Assembly: GCA_945878065.1 (NCBI GenBank)
Contig: CAMDXA010000008.1
Span: forward strand, 1 to 64,000
Length of the DNA stretch: 64,000 nucleotides
Direction of reading: 5' to 3'
Source: Bordetella parapertussis
GTDB taxonomy: Bacteria; Pseudomonadota; Gammaproteobacteria; Burkholderiales; Burkholderiaceae_C
Each line of letters begins with the position of its first letter. Position 1 is the stretch's first letter. Under the pieces are notes generated by a model. The model made no database searches and had not been told where the DNA came from. It saw nothing but the letters and a program-made list of their open reading frames with translations. Shown piece by piece: positions 1 through 8,928 of this stretch. The position numbers were made by a program, and so were the translations under genes.

Positions 1-489
1 ATGCACAGAACCACCATGGATGCGGTTGACAATTTTGAGCGTGACTTCAGGGACGTTTTTGAAAATGTCACCCCCGAACAGCGCACCGCCATTTTTGGCA
101 CGTTCCGCCACGACATGTCCACCTTTGTGAAGGGCAAGCTGTCCTACGACACCATGAAAAGCAGTGCAAGCACCTTCCTCAGCCAAGTCCGCGCCGTGGT
201 CAAAACACGACCCAGCATGGATGTGCCTTTTCACGCGGTGCTGGTGCAGCGTGTGTCTGGCCTGCTGACCACCACGCAAATTACCTTTCCTCCGGCTTTT
301 TATGGCTGGTTAGGTTTGCTGGCCAATCTCTATTTCGTGCTGGTGATGATGGCAACACCCGGCATCACCGGCTTGTTTATTCAATTGCTGGTGATTTTTG
401 TCTTCCAAGGCTTGTTGATGATCATCAAAGACATGGACTACCCATTGGACTTGGATGGCACCATGTTTAACTCCAAGATATTGGATTAA
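1..489 (+). CDS. C-terminal part of a membrane protein, possibly DUF4239/bestrophin-like (partial)
   Basis: The reading frame is open from the first base, so the ATG at position 1 is probably internal and the gene starts outside the window. The visible 162 residues have a soluble, charged N-terminal half (residues 1-95) followed by two hydrophobic segments (about 100-118 and 122-142). A short polar tail ends in a Pro-Leu-Asp-Leu-Asp stretch. Two C-terminal helices followed by an Asp-Pro-rich tail recall DUF4239 bestrophin-like proteins, but the match is only in layout and I do not recognise the family with confidence. A strong rho-independent terminator follows 30 bases after the stop, so this is the last gene of its transcript. 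Confidence 0.55.
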   Translation: MHRTTMDAVDNFERDFRDVFENVTPEQRTAIFGTFRHDMSTFVKGKLSYDTMKSSASTFLSQVRAVVKTRPSMDVPFHAVLVQRVSGLLTTTQITFPPAFYGWLGLLANLYFVLVMMATPGITGLFIQLLVIFVFQGLLMIIKDMDYPLDLDGTMFNSKILD

Positions 490-518
490 CACCAAGACTC
501 AAGCGACGATTCGCTAAG

Positions 519-549
519 CCCCCCATCTTGCGAAAGATGGGGGGTTTTT
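519..549 (+). terminator. Rho-independent terminator
   Basis: CCCCCCATCTT (519-529), three loop bases, then AAGATGGGGGG (534-544; the extra A at 533 is unpaired), followed by TTTTT at 545-549. It ends the upstream membrane-protein gene and lies just before the convergent nhaD remnant. Confidence 0.9.
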
Positions 550-1673
550 CATGTCCCTAACTGGTATTGAACGATAAAGACAAAAGCGCCAGCCAAGTAA
601 CCGGCCAGCGCCAATAAACTGATGTTTTTGACATACCAAACAAAGTCAATTTTTGCTATGCCCATGGCCGCCACGCCTGCCACTGAACCGATGATCAAAA
701 TCGATCCACCGGTACCCGCGCAATATGCCAAAAAAGTCCACAAAAAACTGTCTACTGGATAAGTTTCCATGGAATACATGCCCATGGATGCTGCCACCAA
801 GGGAACGTTGTCGACAATGGCACTGAAGACCCCAATCAACATGACGATGACATCTTGACGGCCAACGGTGTTATCCAGCCATTGCGCCAATTCCGTCAGG
901 ATATGGGTGTGTTCCAGCGTGGCTACCGCCATCAAAATGCCGATGAAAAAAACGATGGAGGACATGTCAATGCGTGAGAGCGCATGGGAGAGTTGTAATT
1001 TGCTGCGCTCTTCATCCGTCTTCCCCTTGTGCAAGATATCGCCCACCAACCACAACAGGCCCAAGCCCAATAAGACACCGACAAAAGGCGGTAAATGAGT
1101 GACGGTTTTGAACGCGGGGACGGCAACCAACACACCCAAGCCCAAAAAAAACATGGTGTTTCTTTCAAACGCTGAAGTCTTGCCCGTTGGCATGAGGTGG
1201 CTGCTGTCACCACTTTGCGCGTCAGGCGGTACGACCAACCTTCCACGCAAAAGCCAAACGCAGTAGACCAAGGGCACCAGCAAATTCACCACAGAAGGCA
1301 GGAACAACGATTGGATGATCGACAAAGAAGTGATTTGTCCGCCAATCCACAACATGGTGGTGGTGACGTCCCCAATAGGCGACCAAGCCCCACCTGAATT
1401 AGCAGCAATCACCACCAAGCCCGCAAAAAATAACCGGTCTTTGCGATCTTTGAGCAATTTACTTAACAAAGACACCATCACAATCGTGGTGGTCAGGTTA
1501 TCCAAAATAGCACTCAAGAAAAAAGTAACCCCACAGACCAAGATCAGCAACTGAGGCAGGCTGCGCCATCTACCATTGCAAGGCTTGTGCCATGCTGTAA
1601 ATCTTCTCTGCTGTTGTGATTTCAGGGATCTACGCCTGTCTTTGGGGTGAGCACGCACCAACGCAATACACAA
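549..1673 (-). pseudogene. nhaD: Truncated NhaD-type Na+/H+ antiporter
   Basis: From about position 1565 down to 549 the protein reads as the C-terminal two thirds of NhaD, an inner-membrane sodium/proton antiporter. Visible landmarks are a TFFLSAILDNLTTTIVMVSL segment, an NSGGAWSPIGDVTT loop and a second half-repeat with a VDNVPLVAASMG motif, all family hallmarks. The first roughly 150 residues expected of NhaD are missing. The ORF's first 38 residues ([16 protein letters not shown]...) are polar and unlike the family. In another frame, fragments such as [15 protein letters not shown] (about 1570-1615) and AGLVYCVGA (about 1650-1675) resemble decayed NhaD N-terminal pieces but are broken by stops. 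Upstream lies the urease promoter, so no room remains for a full gene. I call it a pseudogene; a functional short protein cannot be excluded. Confidence 0.75.
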
Positions 1674-1686
1674 GACCAGCGATGAA

Positions 1687-1726
1687 GCACCAAAACCATG
1701 CGATTGGCCTGTATCCAGTTTGGTGC
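1687..1726 (+). promoter_or_regulatory. Inverted repeat GCACCAAA/TTTGGTGC, candidate NtrC-like operator for urease
   Basis: GCACCAAA (1687-1694) and its exact reverse complement TTTGGTGC (1719-1726) are 32 bp apart centre to centre, about three helical turns. A further GCACCA lies at 1655-1660. These are half-sites of the TGCACC(A)...TGGTGCA type bound by NtrC, although the wide spacing is not the standard 17-bp NtrC palindrome. The repeat sits 7 bases upstream of the sigma-54 promoter element. The assignment to NtrC is inference. Confidence 0.45.
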
Positions 1727-1732
1727 AGCCTA

Positions 1733-1748
1733 AGGCACAACATTTGCA
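1733..1748 (+). promoter_or_regulatory. Sigma-54 (RpoN) promoter of the urease operon
   Basis: AGGCACAACATTTGCA contains GG (1734-1735) and GC (1746-1747) separated by exactly 10 bases, with the extended GGCAC and TTGCA context of -24/-12 promoters. Transcription would start near 1759, about 30 bases before ureA. Nitrogen-regulated urease operons commonly use RpoN, so the location supports the call. Confidence 0.72.
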
Positions 1749-1789
1749 TCACAATCAAGCGTTCAATTCGCTTTCAACCACAGGTCACC

Positions 1790-2092
1790 ATGGAACTCAC
1801 ACCCCGCGAAAAAGACAAATTGTTGATATTCACGGCTGCATTGCTGGCCGAACGCCGCAGGGCCAGAGGACTGAAACTCAACTACCCTGAAGCAGTCGCA
1901 TTCATCAGCGCGGCCGTGATGGAAGGTGCACGCGACGGCAAAACGGTCGCGCAATTGATGAGCGAAGGCCGCAACATCTTGACGCGTGCTGATGTGATGG
2001 ACGGCATTGCTGAAATGATTCCAGACATACAAGTAGAAGCCACTTTTCCTGACGGCACCAAACTCGTCACCGTGCACCAACCCATTGTGTAA
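1790..2092 (+). CDS. ureA: Urease gamma subunit
   Basis: UreA is the small structural subunit of the cytoplasmic nickel urease, which hydrolyses urea to ammonia and carbamate. The 100-residue product begins [20 protein letters not shown], contains [12 protein letters not shown], and ends with [14 protein letters not shown], the standard UreA signature; 100 residues is the family length. An in-frame extension to 1616 is open but lacks homology and would run through the sigma-54 promoter, so the ATG at 1790 is chosen. It is the first gene of the urease operon. The usual upstream ureD is missing. Confidence 0.97.
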   Translation: MELTPREKDKLLIFTAALLAERRRARGLKLNYPEAVAFISAAVMEGARDGKTVAQLMSEGRNILTRADVMDGIAEMIPDIQVEATFPDGTKLVTVHQPIV

Positions 2093-2119
2093 ATCTTTCA
2101 CAGAGCAAAGGGTATCCCT

Positions 2120-2281
2120 ATGTTGAAACAACTTATCTTCATCAGTTTGTGGATAGCCACACAGGCCATGGCGCATCCCGGTCACGGTGCTGCGTCTCCC
2201 CATTCGCACGCGTCTGATTTATTCGGCTTACTGATACTTGCCGTCGTACTGGCTGGCATTTGGTGGGAAGGCCGCAAATGA
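2120..2281 (+). CDS. Small secreted His-rich single-helix protein in the urease operon
   Basis: A 53-codon gene fills the gap between ureA and ureB. Its product has an N-terminal signal-like segment (residues 2-18, ending AMA), then a short [14 protein letters not shown] stretch with four histidines, then a hydrophobic helix (about 34-48) and a GRK tail. The stop overlaps the ureB start (ATGA), so translation is probably coupled. The His-rich, membrane-anchored layout suggests nickel handling or a degenerate relative of HupE/UreJ-type proteins, whose N-termini also carry histidines. That role is inference; I do not recognise a named family. Confidence 0.72.
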   Translation: MLKQLIFISLWIATQAMAHPGHGAASPHSHASDLFGLLILAVVLAGIWWEGRK

Positions 2282-2604
2282 GCCGCATGATTCCAGGCGA
2301 GATGTTCATTGATGCGGGTCAGCATGCTTTAAATACCGGCCGTCGCACTTGCACCTTGCTGGTAAAAAACGCGGGTGACCGTCCTATTCAAGTCGGCTCG
2401 CACTACCACTTTGCTGAAACCAACCATGGTTTGCATTTCGATCGTGAACAAGCCACCGGCATGCGATTGAACATCGCCTCTGGCACCGCAGTGCGTTTCG
2501 AGCCCGGGCAAGAACGCACAGTAGAACTGGTCGACTATTCTGGCTCGCGCGAGGTCTATGGTTTTCGCGGCGATGTGCAAGGCGCATTGAAAGGCCCACA
2601 CTGA
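2278..2604 (+). CDS. ureB: Urease beta subunit
   Basis: UreB is the second small structural subunit of urease. The 108-residue product starts [14 protein letters not shown] and contains the family core [19 protein letters not shown], followed by a [16 protein letters not shown] strand segment. The ATG at 2278 overlaps the stop of the preceding small gene by four bases. A second ATG at 2287 (MIPGEM) matches the commoner family start and cannot be excluded. It overlaps ureC by one base (TGATG). Length is normal for a separate, unfused beta subunit. Confidence 0.97.
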   Translation: MSRMIPGEMFIDAGQHALNTGRRTCTLLVKNAGDRPIQVGSHYHFAETNHGLHFDREQATGMRLNIASGTAVRFEPGQERTVELVDYSGSREVYGFRGDVQGALKGPH

Positions 2605-4349
2605 TGGCACAGATTGAAAAACGCGCTTATGCGGAAATGTATGGCCCCACCGTGGGTGACCGGGTGCGATTGGCAGATACCGATCTGATCATCCAAGTGG
2701 AAGACGACTACACCTTGCGTGCAGGTGGTTATGGTGAGGAAGTGAAATTCGGCGGCGGCAAAACCATACGCGACGGCATGGCGCAATCGCAGCGCACCCG
2801 CAACGGTCCCTTGGGCACAGGCGCACAAGCCGGTGGTGCCATGGACGCGGTGTTGACCAACGCGCTGATCATCGACCACTGGGGCATCATCAAAGCCGAC
2901 ATCGGCATCAAAAATTCACGCATTGCCGCCATCGGCAAAGCGGGCAACCCCGACACCCAACCCGGTGTGGATATCATCATCGGGCCGGGCACAGAAATCA
3001 TTTCTTGCGAAGGCATGATCGTCACCGCCGGTGCGATTGACACCCACATCCATTTCATCGCGCCGCAACAAATTGAAGAAGCCTTGGCCAGTGGTGTGAC
3101 CACCATGCTGGGTGGCGGCACGGGGCCGGCCACCGGCACGTTTGCCACCACTTGCACACCTGGACCTTGGTATTTGGAGCGGATGCTGCAAGCCGCTGAT
3201 GCGTTTCCCATGAACCTGGGTTTTCTGGGCAAAGGCAATGCATCGTTGCCGAATGCACTGCATGAACAAATCAACGCCGGTGCCATCGGTTTGAAGTTGC
3301 ATGAAGACTGGGGCACCACGCCTGCGGCCATCGACAACTGTTTGAACGTGGCCGAAGACACCGACACGCAAGTTGCAATTCATACAGACACCTTGAATGA
3401 ATCGGGTTTTGTCGAAGACACGATTGCCGCGTTCAAAGGCCGCACCATCCACACCTTCCACACCGAAGGTGCGGGCGGCGGCCATGCCCCGGATATTTTG
3501 AAAGTGGTGGGCGAAGCCAATGTGCTGCCGTCTTCCACCAACCCGACGCGCCCCTACACCATCAACACCCTTGATGAACACGTGGACATGCTGATGGTGT
3601 GCCACCACTTAGACCCGTCGATTGCCGAAGACTTGGCGTTTGCCGAAAGCCGTATCCGTCGCGAAACGATTGCGGCTGAAGACATACTGCACGACCTCGG
3701 TGCGATCAGCATGTTCAGCTCCGACAGCCAGGCCATGGGCCGCGTCGGTGAAGTCATCATGCGTTGCTGGCAGACCGCGCACAAAATGAAACAACAGCGC
3801 GGCCAGCTGCCCGGCGACAGTGACCGACATGACAACGCGCGGGTCAAACGCTATGTCGCCAAACTCGCCATCAACCCGGCGATTGCGCACGGCATCAGCC
3901 ATGAGGTGGGCAGCATCGAGGTCGGCAAATGGGCCGATCTGGTGTTGTGGAAACCGGCGTTCTTCGGCGTCAAACCATTCATCATCATGAAAGGCGGCTT
4001 CATCGCCATGGCCGCCATGGGCGACCCTAACGCTTCCATTCCCACGCCGCAACCGGTGCATTACCGGCCTATGTTCGGTGCGTTCGGTGGCGCTTTGCAC
4101 CGAGGCTCACTCAGCTTTGTGTCGCAAGCCGGAATGGCGGCCGGCATTGGTGAGCGTTTCGGTTTGCACAAAACTTTGAGCGCGGTGAAAAACATTCGCG
4201 GCATAGGCAAACGACACATGGTTCACAACGACTACGCGCCACGCATGGAAGTCGATGCACAAACCTATGCAGTGCGCGCTGACGGTTTGCTCCTGACCTG
4301 CGAACCGGCCAGCGTGCTGCCTATGGCGCAGCGCTATTTCTTGTTTTAA
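2604..4349 (+). CDS. ureC: Urease alpha (catalytic) subunit
   Basis: UreC carries the dinuclear nickel site. All key residues are present: His148 and His150 in THIHF, the carbamylated Lys231 in GLKLHEDWG, His233, His260, His286, the flap Cys333-His334 in MVCHHLD, and Asp374 in [10 protein letters not shown]. At 581 residues it is about 10-12 longer than most homologues. The extra residues sit near 66-79 ([14 protein letters not shown]), before the TNALIIDHW strand, away from the active-site motifs. Translation is coupled to ureB by a one-base overlap. A 73-base gap separates it from ureE. Confidence 0.98.
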   Translation: MAQIEKRAYAEMYGPTVGDRVRLADTDLIIQVEDDYTLRAGGYGEEVKFGGGKTIRDGMAQSQRTRNGPLGTGAQAGGAMDAVLTNALIIDHWGIIKADIGIKNSRIAAIGKAGNPDTQPGVDIIIGPGTEIISCEGMIVTAGAIDTHIHFIAPQQIEEALASGVTTMLGGGTGPATGTFATTCTPGPWYLERMLQAADAFPMNLGFLGKGNASLPNALHEQINAGAIGLKLHEDWGTTPAAIDNCLNVAEDTDTQVAIHTDTLNESGFVEDTIAAFKGRTIHTFHTEGAGGGHAPDILKVVGEANVLPSSTNPTRPYTINTLDEHVDMLMVCHHLDPSIAEDLAFAESRIRRETIAAEDILHDLGAISMFSSDSQAMGRVGEVIMRCWQTAHKMKQQRGQLPGDSDRHDNARVKRYVAKLAINPAIAHGISHEVGSIEVGKWADLVLWKPAFFGVKPFIIMKGGFIAMAAMGDPNASIPTPQPVHYRPMFGAFGGALHRGSLSFVSQAGMAAGIGERFGLHKTLSAVKNIRGIGKRHMVHNDYAPRMEVDAQTYAVRADGLLLTCEPASVLPMAQRYFLF

Positions 4350-4422
4350 CCCGAGTGGTTAATGGTGGTACGGTTACGGTTTTGCCTAACGGCATCACTG
4401 AAATGCAACTTTTGATTCACTC

Positions 4423-5001
4423 ATGATTCATTACTCCAAACTCATTCGCCAAGGCCAAGGCCTGGCCAACGCCTTGCTCAAACGCGCAGCCACAGTCAGC
4501 TTGGACTGGGATGTGCGACAGAAAAGCCGTTTTGAAACCACCGACTCGACCGGGCGCAGTGTGGGTGTGTTTTTGCAGCGCGGGCAAGTGGTGCGCGGCG
4601 GCGATGTGCTGGTGGGCGAAGACGGTTCGCTGCTCAAGGTACTGGCCGCGCCGCAACCGGTGTTGCGTATCACGCACTGTCGCGACCACGGCAGCTTGTT
4701 CGATTTGACGCGTGCCGCCTACCACTTGGGTAACCGGCATGTGCCTATTGAATTGCAAGCTGATCATTTGAAAATCGAACCCGACCATGTGCTGGCCGAT
4801 ATGCTGCGCGACATGCACATGACAGTGGTGGCTGTTGACGAATCCTTTGAGCCGGAAAACGGCGCTTATGGCGAGCACAGCTCGCATGCAGGCCATGCAC
4901 ACGAGCATGCACATGACGAAGCCCACAAGCACGAACATGGGCACGCACATGACAAGCCACACGTGCACGGCCCCGGTTGCGGCCATGACCATTCGCATTG
5001 A
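4423..5001 (+). CDS. ureE: Urease accessory protein UreE, nickel metallochaperone
   Basis: UreE is a cytoplasmic dimer that delivers nickel to the UreDFG-apourease complex. The 192-residue product has the N-terminal peptide-binding domain (residues 1-75) and the metal-binding domain with its conserved histidine in the M-DMHMTVV region. The tail (about 150-192) is very His-rich, with HSSHAGHAHEHAHDEAHKHE and more, ending HDHSH. Such tails buffer several nickel ions in some species and are absent in others. It belongs to the ureABCEFG operon. Confidence 0.96.
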   Translation: MIHYSKLIRQGQGLANALLKRAATVSLDWDVRQKSRFETTDSTGRSVGVFLQRGQVVRGGDVLVGEDGSLLKVLAAPQPVLRITHCRDHGSLFDLTRAAYHLGNRHVPIELQADHLKIEPDHVLADMLRDMHMTVVAVDESFEPENGAYGEHSSHAGHAHEHAHDEAHKHEHGHAHDKPHVHGPGCGHDHSH

Positions 5002-5066
5002 ACCGCAGCAATGTGCAGTGATTGGCTTGATATGACAAACAGTTTGATAACTTGCTGCACTCTGCC

Positions 5067-5747
5067 ATGACGACTGCCAGTCGCCTGTTGTGGTTGATGC
5101 AATTGGCCTCACCCGCTTTGCCGGTCGGTGGCTTCTCTTACTCTGAAGGAATGGAAGCAGCGGTTGAACACGGCTTGGTCACAGACGAACATTCAGCACA
5201 GACCTGGCTGATTGACCAGTTGCACCTGGTGCAGTCGCGAAGCGAGTTGCCGGTGGTCGCGCAAGCCATGAGGGCTTGGCGTACCCACGACAAAGCGGCT
5301 TTACAGCAACTCAACGACTGGGTGATGCAAACCCGCGAAACTTTTGAGATGCGTTTACAAACCGAACAAATGGGGCGCTCGCTCTTAATCTGGTTGCGCA
5401 ATCACCAGGCGGCTGATGAAGCGGATATGCAGTTATGTGACAGCCTGCCGCCGACCTGGCCGTTGGTGTTCGCGCTGGCCTTGAACACACACTCGGTTGA
5501 CACGCGCGAAGGCTTGTTGACTTACGCGTTTGGCTGGGCTGAAAACATGGTGCAAGCCGCCATCAAATCAGTGCCCTTGGGTCAACTCAGCGGGCAACGC
5601 ATGTTGGCGGCTTTGAGCGCAGAAATTCCCGTGGCGGTCGAGCACGCCTTGTCCATACCCGACAATCAACAACAATCCTTTACACCGCGTCTGGCCATTT
5701 TGTCGGCGCGCCACGAAACCCAATACTCCCGACTGTTCCGATCATGA
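5067..5747 (+). CDS. ureF: Urease accessory protein UreF
   Basis: UreF is a helical scaffold that gates GTP hydrolysis by UreG during nickel insertion. The 226-residue product shows the family opening [28 protein letters not shown] and the C-terminal IPVAVEHAL segment. An in-frame TTG at 5052 would add five residues; the ATG at 5067 is preferred. The stop overlaps the ureG start (ATGA). Its partner UreD, needed for the UreD-F-G complex in most bacteria, is not encoded next to it in this window. Confidence 0.95.
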   Translation: MTTASRLLWLMQLASPALPVGGFSYSEGMEAAVEHGLVTDEHSAQTWLIDQLHLVQSRSELPVVAQAMRAWRTHDKAALQQLNDWVMQTRETFEMRLQTEQMGRSLLIWLRNHQAADEADMQLCDSLPPTWPLVFALALNTHSVDTREGLLTYAFGWAENMVQAAIKSVPLGQLSGQRMLAALSAEIPVAVEHALSIPDNQQQSFTPRLAILSARHETQYSRLFRS

Positions 5748-6406
5748 GCACACCCCTTCACCATATTCCTCATCGCAGCAAAAAACTCCCGCCCTTGCGC
5801 GTTGGCATCGGCGGCCCGGTGGGCTCGGGCAAAACCACCTTGCTGGAAATGCTGTGCAAAGCCATGCGCGACAAATACGACTTGATCGCCATCACCAACG
5901 ACATCTACACCAAAGAAGACCAACGCTTGCTGACCATCAGCGGCGCCTTGCCTGCCGAACGCATCATGGGGGTGGAAACCGGTGGTTGTCCACACACGGC
6001 CATCCGCGAAGACGCGTCTATCAATTTGGAAGCCATCGATCGCATGCTGGAAAAATTTCCAAACGCAGATGTGGTGTTTGTCGAGAGCGGTGGCGACAAC
6101 CTCGCGGCCACTTTCAGCCCGGAACTCAGCGACCTGACCATCTATGTCATTGATGTGGCGGCGGGCGAAAAAATTCCGCGCAAAGGCGGGCCAGGCATCA
6201 CCAAAAGCGATTTGTTCATCATCAATAAAACCGATTTAGCCCCGCACGTCGGCGCGAATCTGGATGTGATGAAATCGGATACAGAACGCATGCGCAGCGG
6301 GCCGCAAGGTCTCAAACCTTTTGTCATGACCAATTTGAAAACATTGAGCGGTCTGGACACGGTGGTTGCATTCATTGAAACGAAAGGCATGCTGGCAACA
6401 GCTTGA
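5744..6406 (+). CDS. ureG: Urease accessory GTPase UreG
   Basis: UreG is the SIMIBI-class GTPase that powers nickel transfer into urease. The P-loop [12 protein letters not shown] is at residues 21-32, the CPH metal motif appears as [11 protein letters not shown], and NKTDLAP gives the guanine-specificity motif. Length (220) is normal. The start overlaps the ureF stop by four bases, showing translational coupling. It is the last recognisable urease gene; a secreted hydrolase follows after 7 bases. Confidence 0.97.
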   Translation: MSTPLHHIPHRSKKLPPLRVGIGGPVGSGKTTLLEMLCKAMRDKYDLIAITNDIYTKEDQRLLTISGALPAERIMGVETGGCPHTAIREDASINLEAIDRMLEKFPNADVVFVESGGDNLAATFSPELSDLTIYVIDVAAGEKIPRKGGPGITKSDLFIINKTDLAPHVGANLDVMKSDTERMRSGPQGLKPFVMTNLKTLSGLDTVVAFIETKGMLATA

Positions 6407-6413
6407 ACATCCC

Positions 6414-7415
6414 ATGAAAAAAATCATTGCCCTTTTTTGCTTTGCGATCAGCTGTGGCGCACAAGCCGACGCGCCTGTGTACGGCCCTGAATTACAAGGC
6501 TTCGAATACCCGGCACCCGTGTTGTCATTCAATTTCATTGCGTACCGCCAACCGATGCAAATGGCCTACTTGGACTACCCATCCAGCCAGCCCAAAGCAC
6601 CGGTCGCGGTGTTGCTGCATGGCAAAAATTTCTGTGCCGCCACTTGGCATGCCACGGCACTCGTGTTGCAAAAAGCGGGAATGCGTGTCGTCGTTCCGGA
6701 CCAAATCGGTTTTTGCAAATCGAGCAAACCTATGGGCTATGAATACAGTTTCGCTGAACTCGCCAGCAACACGCATGCATTATTGAAATCGTTGAAGATA
6801 GAAAAAGCCACCGTCATGGGCCATTCCATGGGTGGCATGTTGGCCACGCGTTATGCGCTGATGTACCCCGAGGCAGTGACGCAATTGGTGTTGGTCAATC
6901 CCTTGGGCCTGGAAGACTGGAAAGCCTTAGGGGTTCCCACTCTCAGCGAAGACCAGTGGTATGCGCGTGAATTGAACCAAACCGATGAACGCATGCGCAA
7001 TTACCAGCTCAAAACCTATTACGCCAATGAATGGAAGCCTGAGTACGAGCCGTGGGTGCAAATGATTGCGGGCATGTACCGCGGCCCCGGCAAAGAAACC
7101 GTGGCCCGGCATTCGGCGCAAACCTTTGTGATGATTTTTCATCAACCCGTGCTTTACGAGTTTCCAAATATCAAAGTTCCCACGCTGCTGTTGATCGGGG
7201 AAAAAGACACCACCGCCATTGGCAGAGACATGGCATCCGAACCCATCAAATACACCATGGGCAATTACCGCGCTTTGTCACTCAAAGCCGTGAAAACCAT
7301 TCCCGGCGCCCAACTGGTTTTGTTTCCCGACCTGGGCCATTCCCCGCAAGTTCAAAACCCCGATCGCTTTCACACCGCATTGGTCAACCAATTGGTAGCG
7401 TTGCAAGGCAATTGA
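6414..7415 (+). CDS. Secreted alpha/beta hydrolase
   Basis: A 333-residue alpha/beta hydrolase with a cleavable signal peptide (MKKIIALFCFAISCGAQADA). The oxyanion region HGKN follows strand 3 (residues 69-72). The nucleophile elbow GHSMGG places Ser138 as nucleophile, the acid is probably the Asp in LLIGEKDTTA, and the histidine is in PDLGHSPQ near the C-terminus. The ATG at 6414 is chosen because the upstream in-frame extension lies inside ureG and would hide the signal peptide. It is 7 bases after ureG, so it may be co-transcribed with urease, though no urease-related role is known. Substrate is unknown; the closest general class is lactonase/haloperoxidase-like esterases. Confidence 0.85.
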   Translation: MKKIIALFCFAISCGAQADAPVYGPELQGFEYPAPVLSFNFIAYRQPMQMAYLDYPSSQPKAPVAVLLHGKNFCAATWHATALVLQKAGMRVVVPDQIGFCKSSKPMGYEYSFAELASNTHALLKSLKIEKATVMGHSMGGMLATRYALMYPEAVTQLVLVNPLGLEDWKALGVPTLSEDQWYARELNQTDERMRNYQLKTYYANEWKPEYEPWVQMIAGMYRGPGKETVARHSAQTFVMIFHQPVLYEFPNIKVPTLLLIGEKDTTAIGRDMASEPIKYTMGNYRALSLKAVKTIPGAQLVLFPDLGHSPQVQNPDRFHTALVNQLVALQGN

Positions 7416-8087
7416 CTATCGCACCGCCCAACCACCGCTGACGGGAAATACCTGTCCGACAAAGCAGTCCGCTTTGGATGAGCACAAGTAAGCAGCGAAC
7501 TCGGCATCTTCCTGCGGCTTGACCAAGCGGCCCAGTGGCACCTCGCGCTTCAAACGCTCGATAAAGCGAGGGTCGGCCTGTACTTGCGGCGGGAAATAGG
7601 TGGGGTTGTCGACAAAGTTTTGCGCAATGGCATTGACTTGGATATTTATTGGTGCGAGCTCCACACCGATGGCTTGCACATACGCCAGTTGCGCGCCGCG
7701 TGCTGCGCTGTAACTCGATGCCCGCTTCATGCCGCGCAATGCACTGGCGCTGCCCATCACCAAAATTTTGCCGCGCCCTCTGTCTTGCATTTGCGGCAAC
7801 ACCGCTTTGACCAACCGCTGTAAGGGATGCACCATGGTGTTGAACATGTGCTGCCATTCGTCCTCATCCACATTGCCCACGGGTGTGGAAGGCGCAGGCA
7901 CTGCCAAATTCACCAGCAACACATCGATGCGGCCATGGCGCTGTACCAAATCCTTCGCTGCCTGGGGCGGCGTTAGGTCGTCGGTGTCTGCCAACACATC
8001 CGCGCCGTGTGCAGCCAAGGCTTGGCACAAAGCCGGCCCCATGAACACATCGGCTTGTGTCACCACAATGCGCTGAGCTTGCAACAT
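7416..8087 (-). CDS. Atypical short-chain dehydrogenase/reductase homologue
   Basis: A 223-residue SDR-fold protein with several signature changes. The glycine-rich cofactor motif near residues 10-20 is replaced by TQADVFMGPAL, NNAG is replaced by NLAV (60-63), and the YxxxK pair is Tyr126-x3-Arg130 (YSAAR), with Ser113/Ser115 present. The C-terminal VSGGWAVR matches SDR ends. Loss of the canonical glycines and the Lys-to-Arg change suggest altered cofactor use or a non-catalytic role. It is only 3 bases downstream of the DUF6172 gene, so the two form an operon. It converges tightly on the hydrolase gene, with no bases between them. Confidence 0.8.
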   Translation of the reverse strand: MLQAQRIVVTQADVFMGPALCQALAAHGADVLADTDDLTPPQAAKDLVQRHGRIDVLLVNLAVPAPSTPVGNVDEDEWQHMFNTMVHPLQRLVKAVLPQMQDRGRGKILVMGSASALRGMKRASSYSAARGAQLAYVQAIGVELAPINIQVNAIAQNFVDNPTYFPPQVQADPRFIERLKREVPLGRLVKPQEDAEFAAYLCSSKADCFVGQVFPVSGGWAVR

Positions 8088-8090
8088 GAT

Positions 8091-8435
8091 TTACTCCGGC
8101 AAATCGTCTTCTTCTTCGTTCACGGGCAACAACTGCACGTCCGGCATCACTGGGCGAGGGGTGCGTTTGCCATGGGTGGTGATGATTTCGACATACACCT
8201 GCGTGGCTTGCTCTTTGGCAGCTGTATCAATCGATGAAATCACGGCTGACAAATGCACGGTTTCGGCGACTTCTGCACTCAGCCCAAAGCGACACGCAAA
8301 ATCCCAAAAGTCCACACCCTCGGGAAGTGGTCTGCGGCGCTCGCGCTTCAAATATTTGCGCACATCGTGCTTAACGGCGTCCAACACCCTATCTGGGTGA
8401 CGTCCCTCTGCTTGTAATGGATAGGTTTTTCTCAT
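8091..8435 (-). CDS. DUF6172 family protein
   Basis: The 114-residue product begins MRKTYPLQAEGRHPDRVLDAVKHDVRK and contains KYLKRERRRPLPEGVDFWDFACRFG, the hallmark of the DUF6172 family of small cytoplasmic proteins of unknown function. The tail is very acidic (NEEEDDLPE). The open frame continues upstream to 8678 across crcB, but homology begins at the ATG at 8435, so the shorter form is chosen. It precedes the SDR gene in a two-gene operon and is divergent from crcB. Confidence 0.85.
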   Translation of the reverse strand: MRKTYPLQAEGRHPDRVLDAVKHDVRKYLKRERRRPLPEGVDFWDFACRFGLSAEVAETVHLSAVISSIDTAAKEQATQVYVEIITTHGKRTPRPVMPDVQLLPVNEEEDDLPE

Positions 8436-8513
8436 GCGCGGATTATGCGGCCCTGCCATCGCCTCGCCGACTGCGGGCCCATAATCTCTTTCTTTATTCA
8501 TAGGTGCGTTGCC

Positions 8514-8891
8514 ATGGCTGCTGTGATTGCCATTTGTTTGGGAGCCTGTTTGGGTGCATTGGCACGCTGGCAACTGAGTGTCCATTTCAACACGGCTGCC
8601 TTGTTGCCATGGGGCACGCTCTACGCCAATTTGATCGGCGGCTATTTGATTGGTGTGTGCGTCGGCGTGTTTCAGCAAACCCCTGAACTCGACCCGCTGT
8701 GGCGCATGCTGTTGGTCACCGGTTTTTTGGGGGCGCTGACCACGTTTTCATCGTTCAGCAGCGAGGTGGTGCACATGCTTTTGAACGCGCGTTATGCCAC
8801 CGCCTTGCTGACCGCCGGCCTGCATGTGTTCGGTTCACTGCTGTGCACCTTGGCTGGCATCAAATCGGTCCAATGGCTGTGGCTGCGGTAA
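8514..8891 (+). CDS. crcB: Fluoride ion channel CrcB (Fluc)
   Basis: Four-helix inner-membrane fluoride exporter that works as an antiparallel dimer. The 125-residue product shows CLGACLGALARWQLS in helix 1, the NLIGGYLIG motif in helix 2, and GFLGALTTFSSFS in helix 3, where the conserved Asn and the Phe/Thr/Ser track form the fluoride pore. The ATG at 8514 gives the family length; an open extension to 8445 lacks homology. I looked for a crcB-type fluoride riboswitch in the 78 bases upstream and saw none. Confidence 0.95.
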   Translation: MAAVIAICLGACLGALARWQLSVHFNTAALLPWGTLYANLIGGYLIGVCVGVFQQTPELDPLWRMLLVTGFLGALTTFSSFSSEVVHMLLNARYATALLTAGLHVFGSLLCTLAGIKSVQWLWLR

Positions 8892-8928
8892 GCCGCATGT
8901 CAGCACCATGTCCGACAGTGGAACGCAG

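Noticed and set aside
1616..1789. Extended UreA start
   Set aside because: The extra 58 residues have no homology and would overlap the sigma-54 promoter.
8436..8513. Fluoride riboswitch upstream of crcB
   Set aside because: No GGCGAUG-like aptamer start or pseudoknot pattern could be found in the 78 bases available.
8436..8678. N-terminal extension of the DUF6172 protein across crcB
   Set aside because: The family homology starts at the ATG at 8435 and the extension lies opposite the conserved crcB coding sequence.
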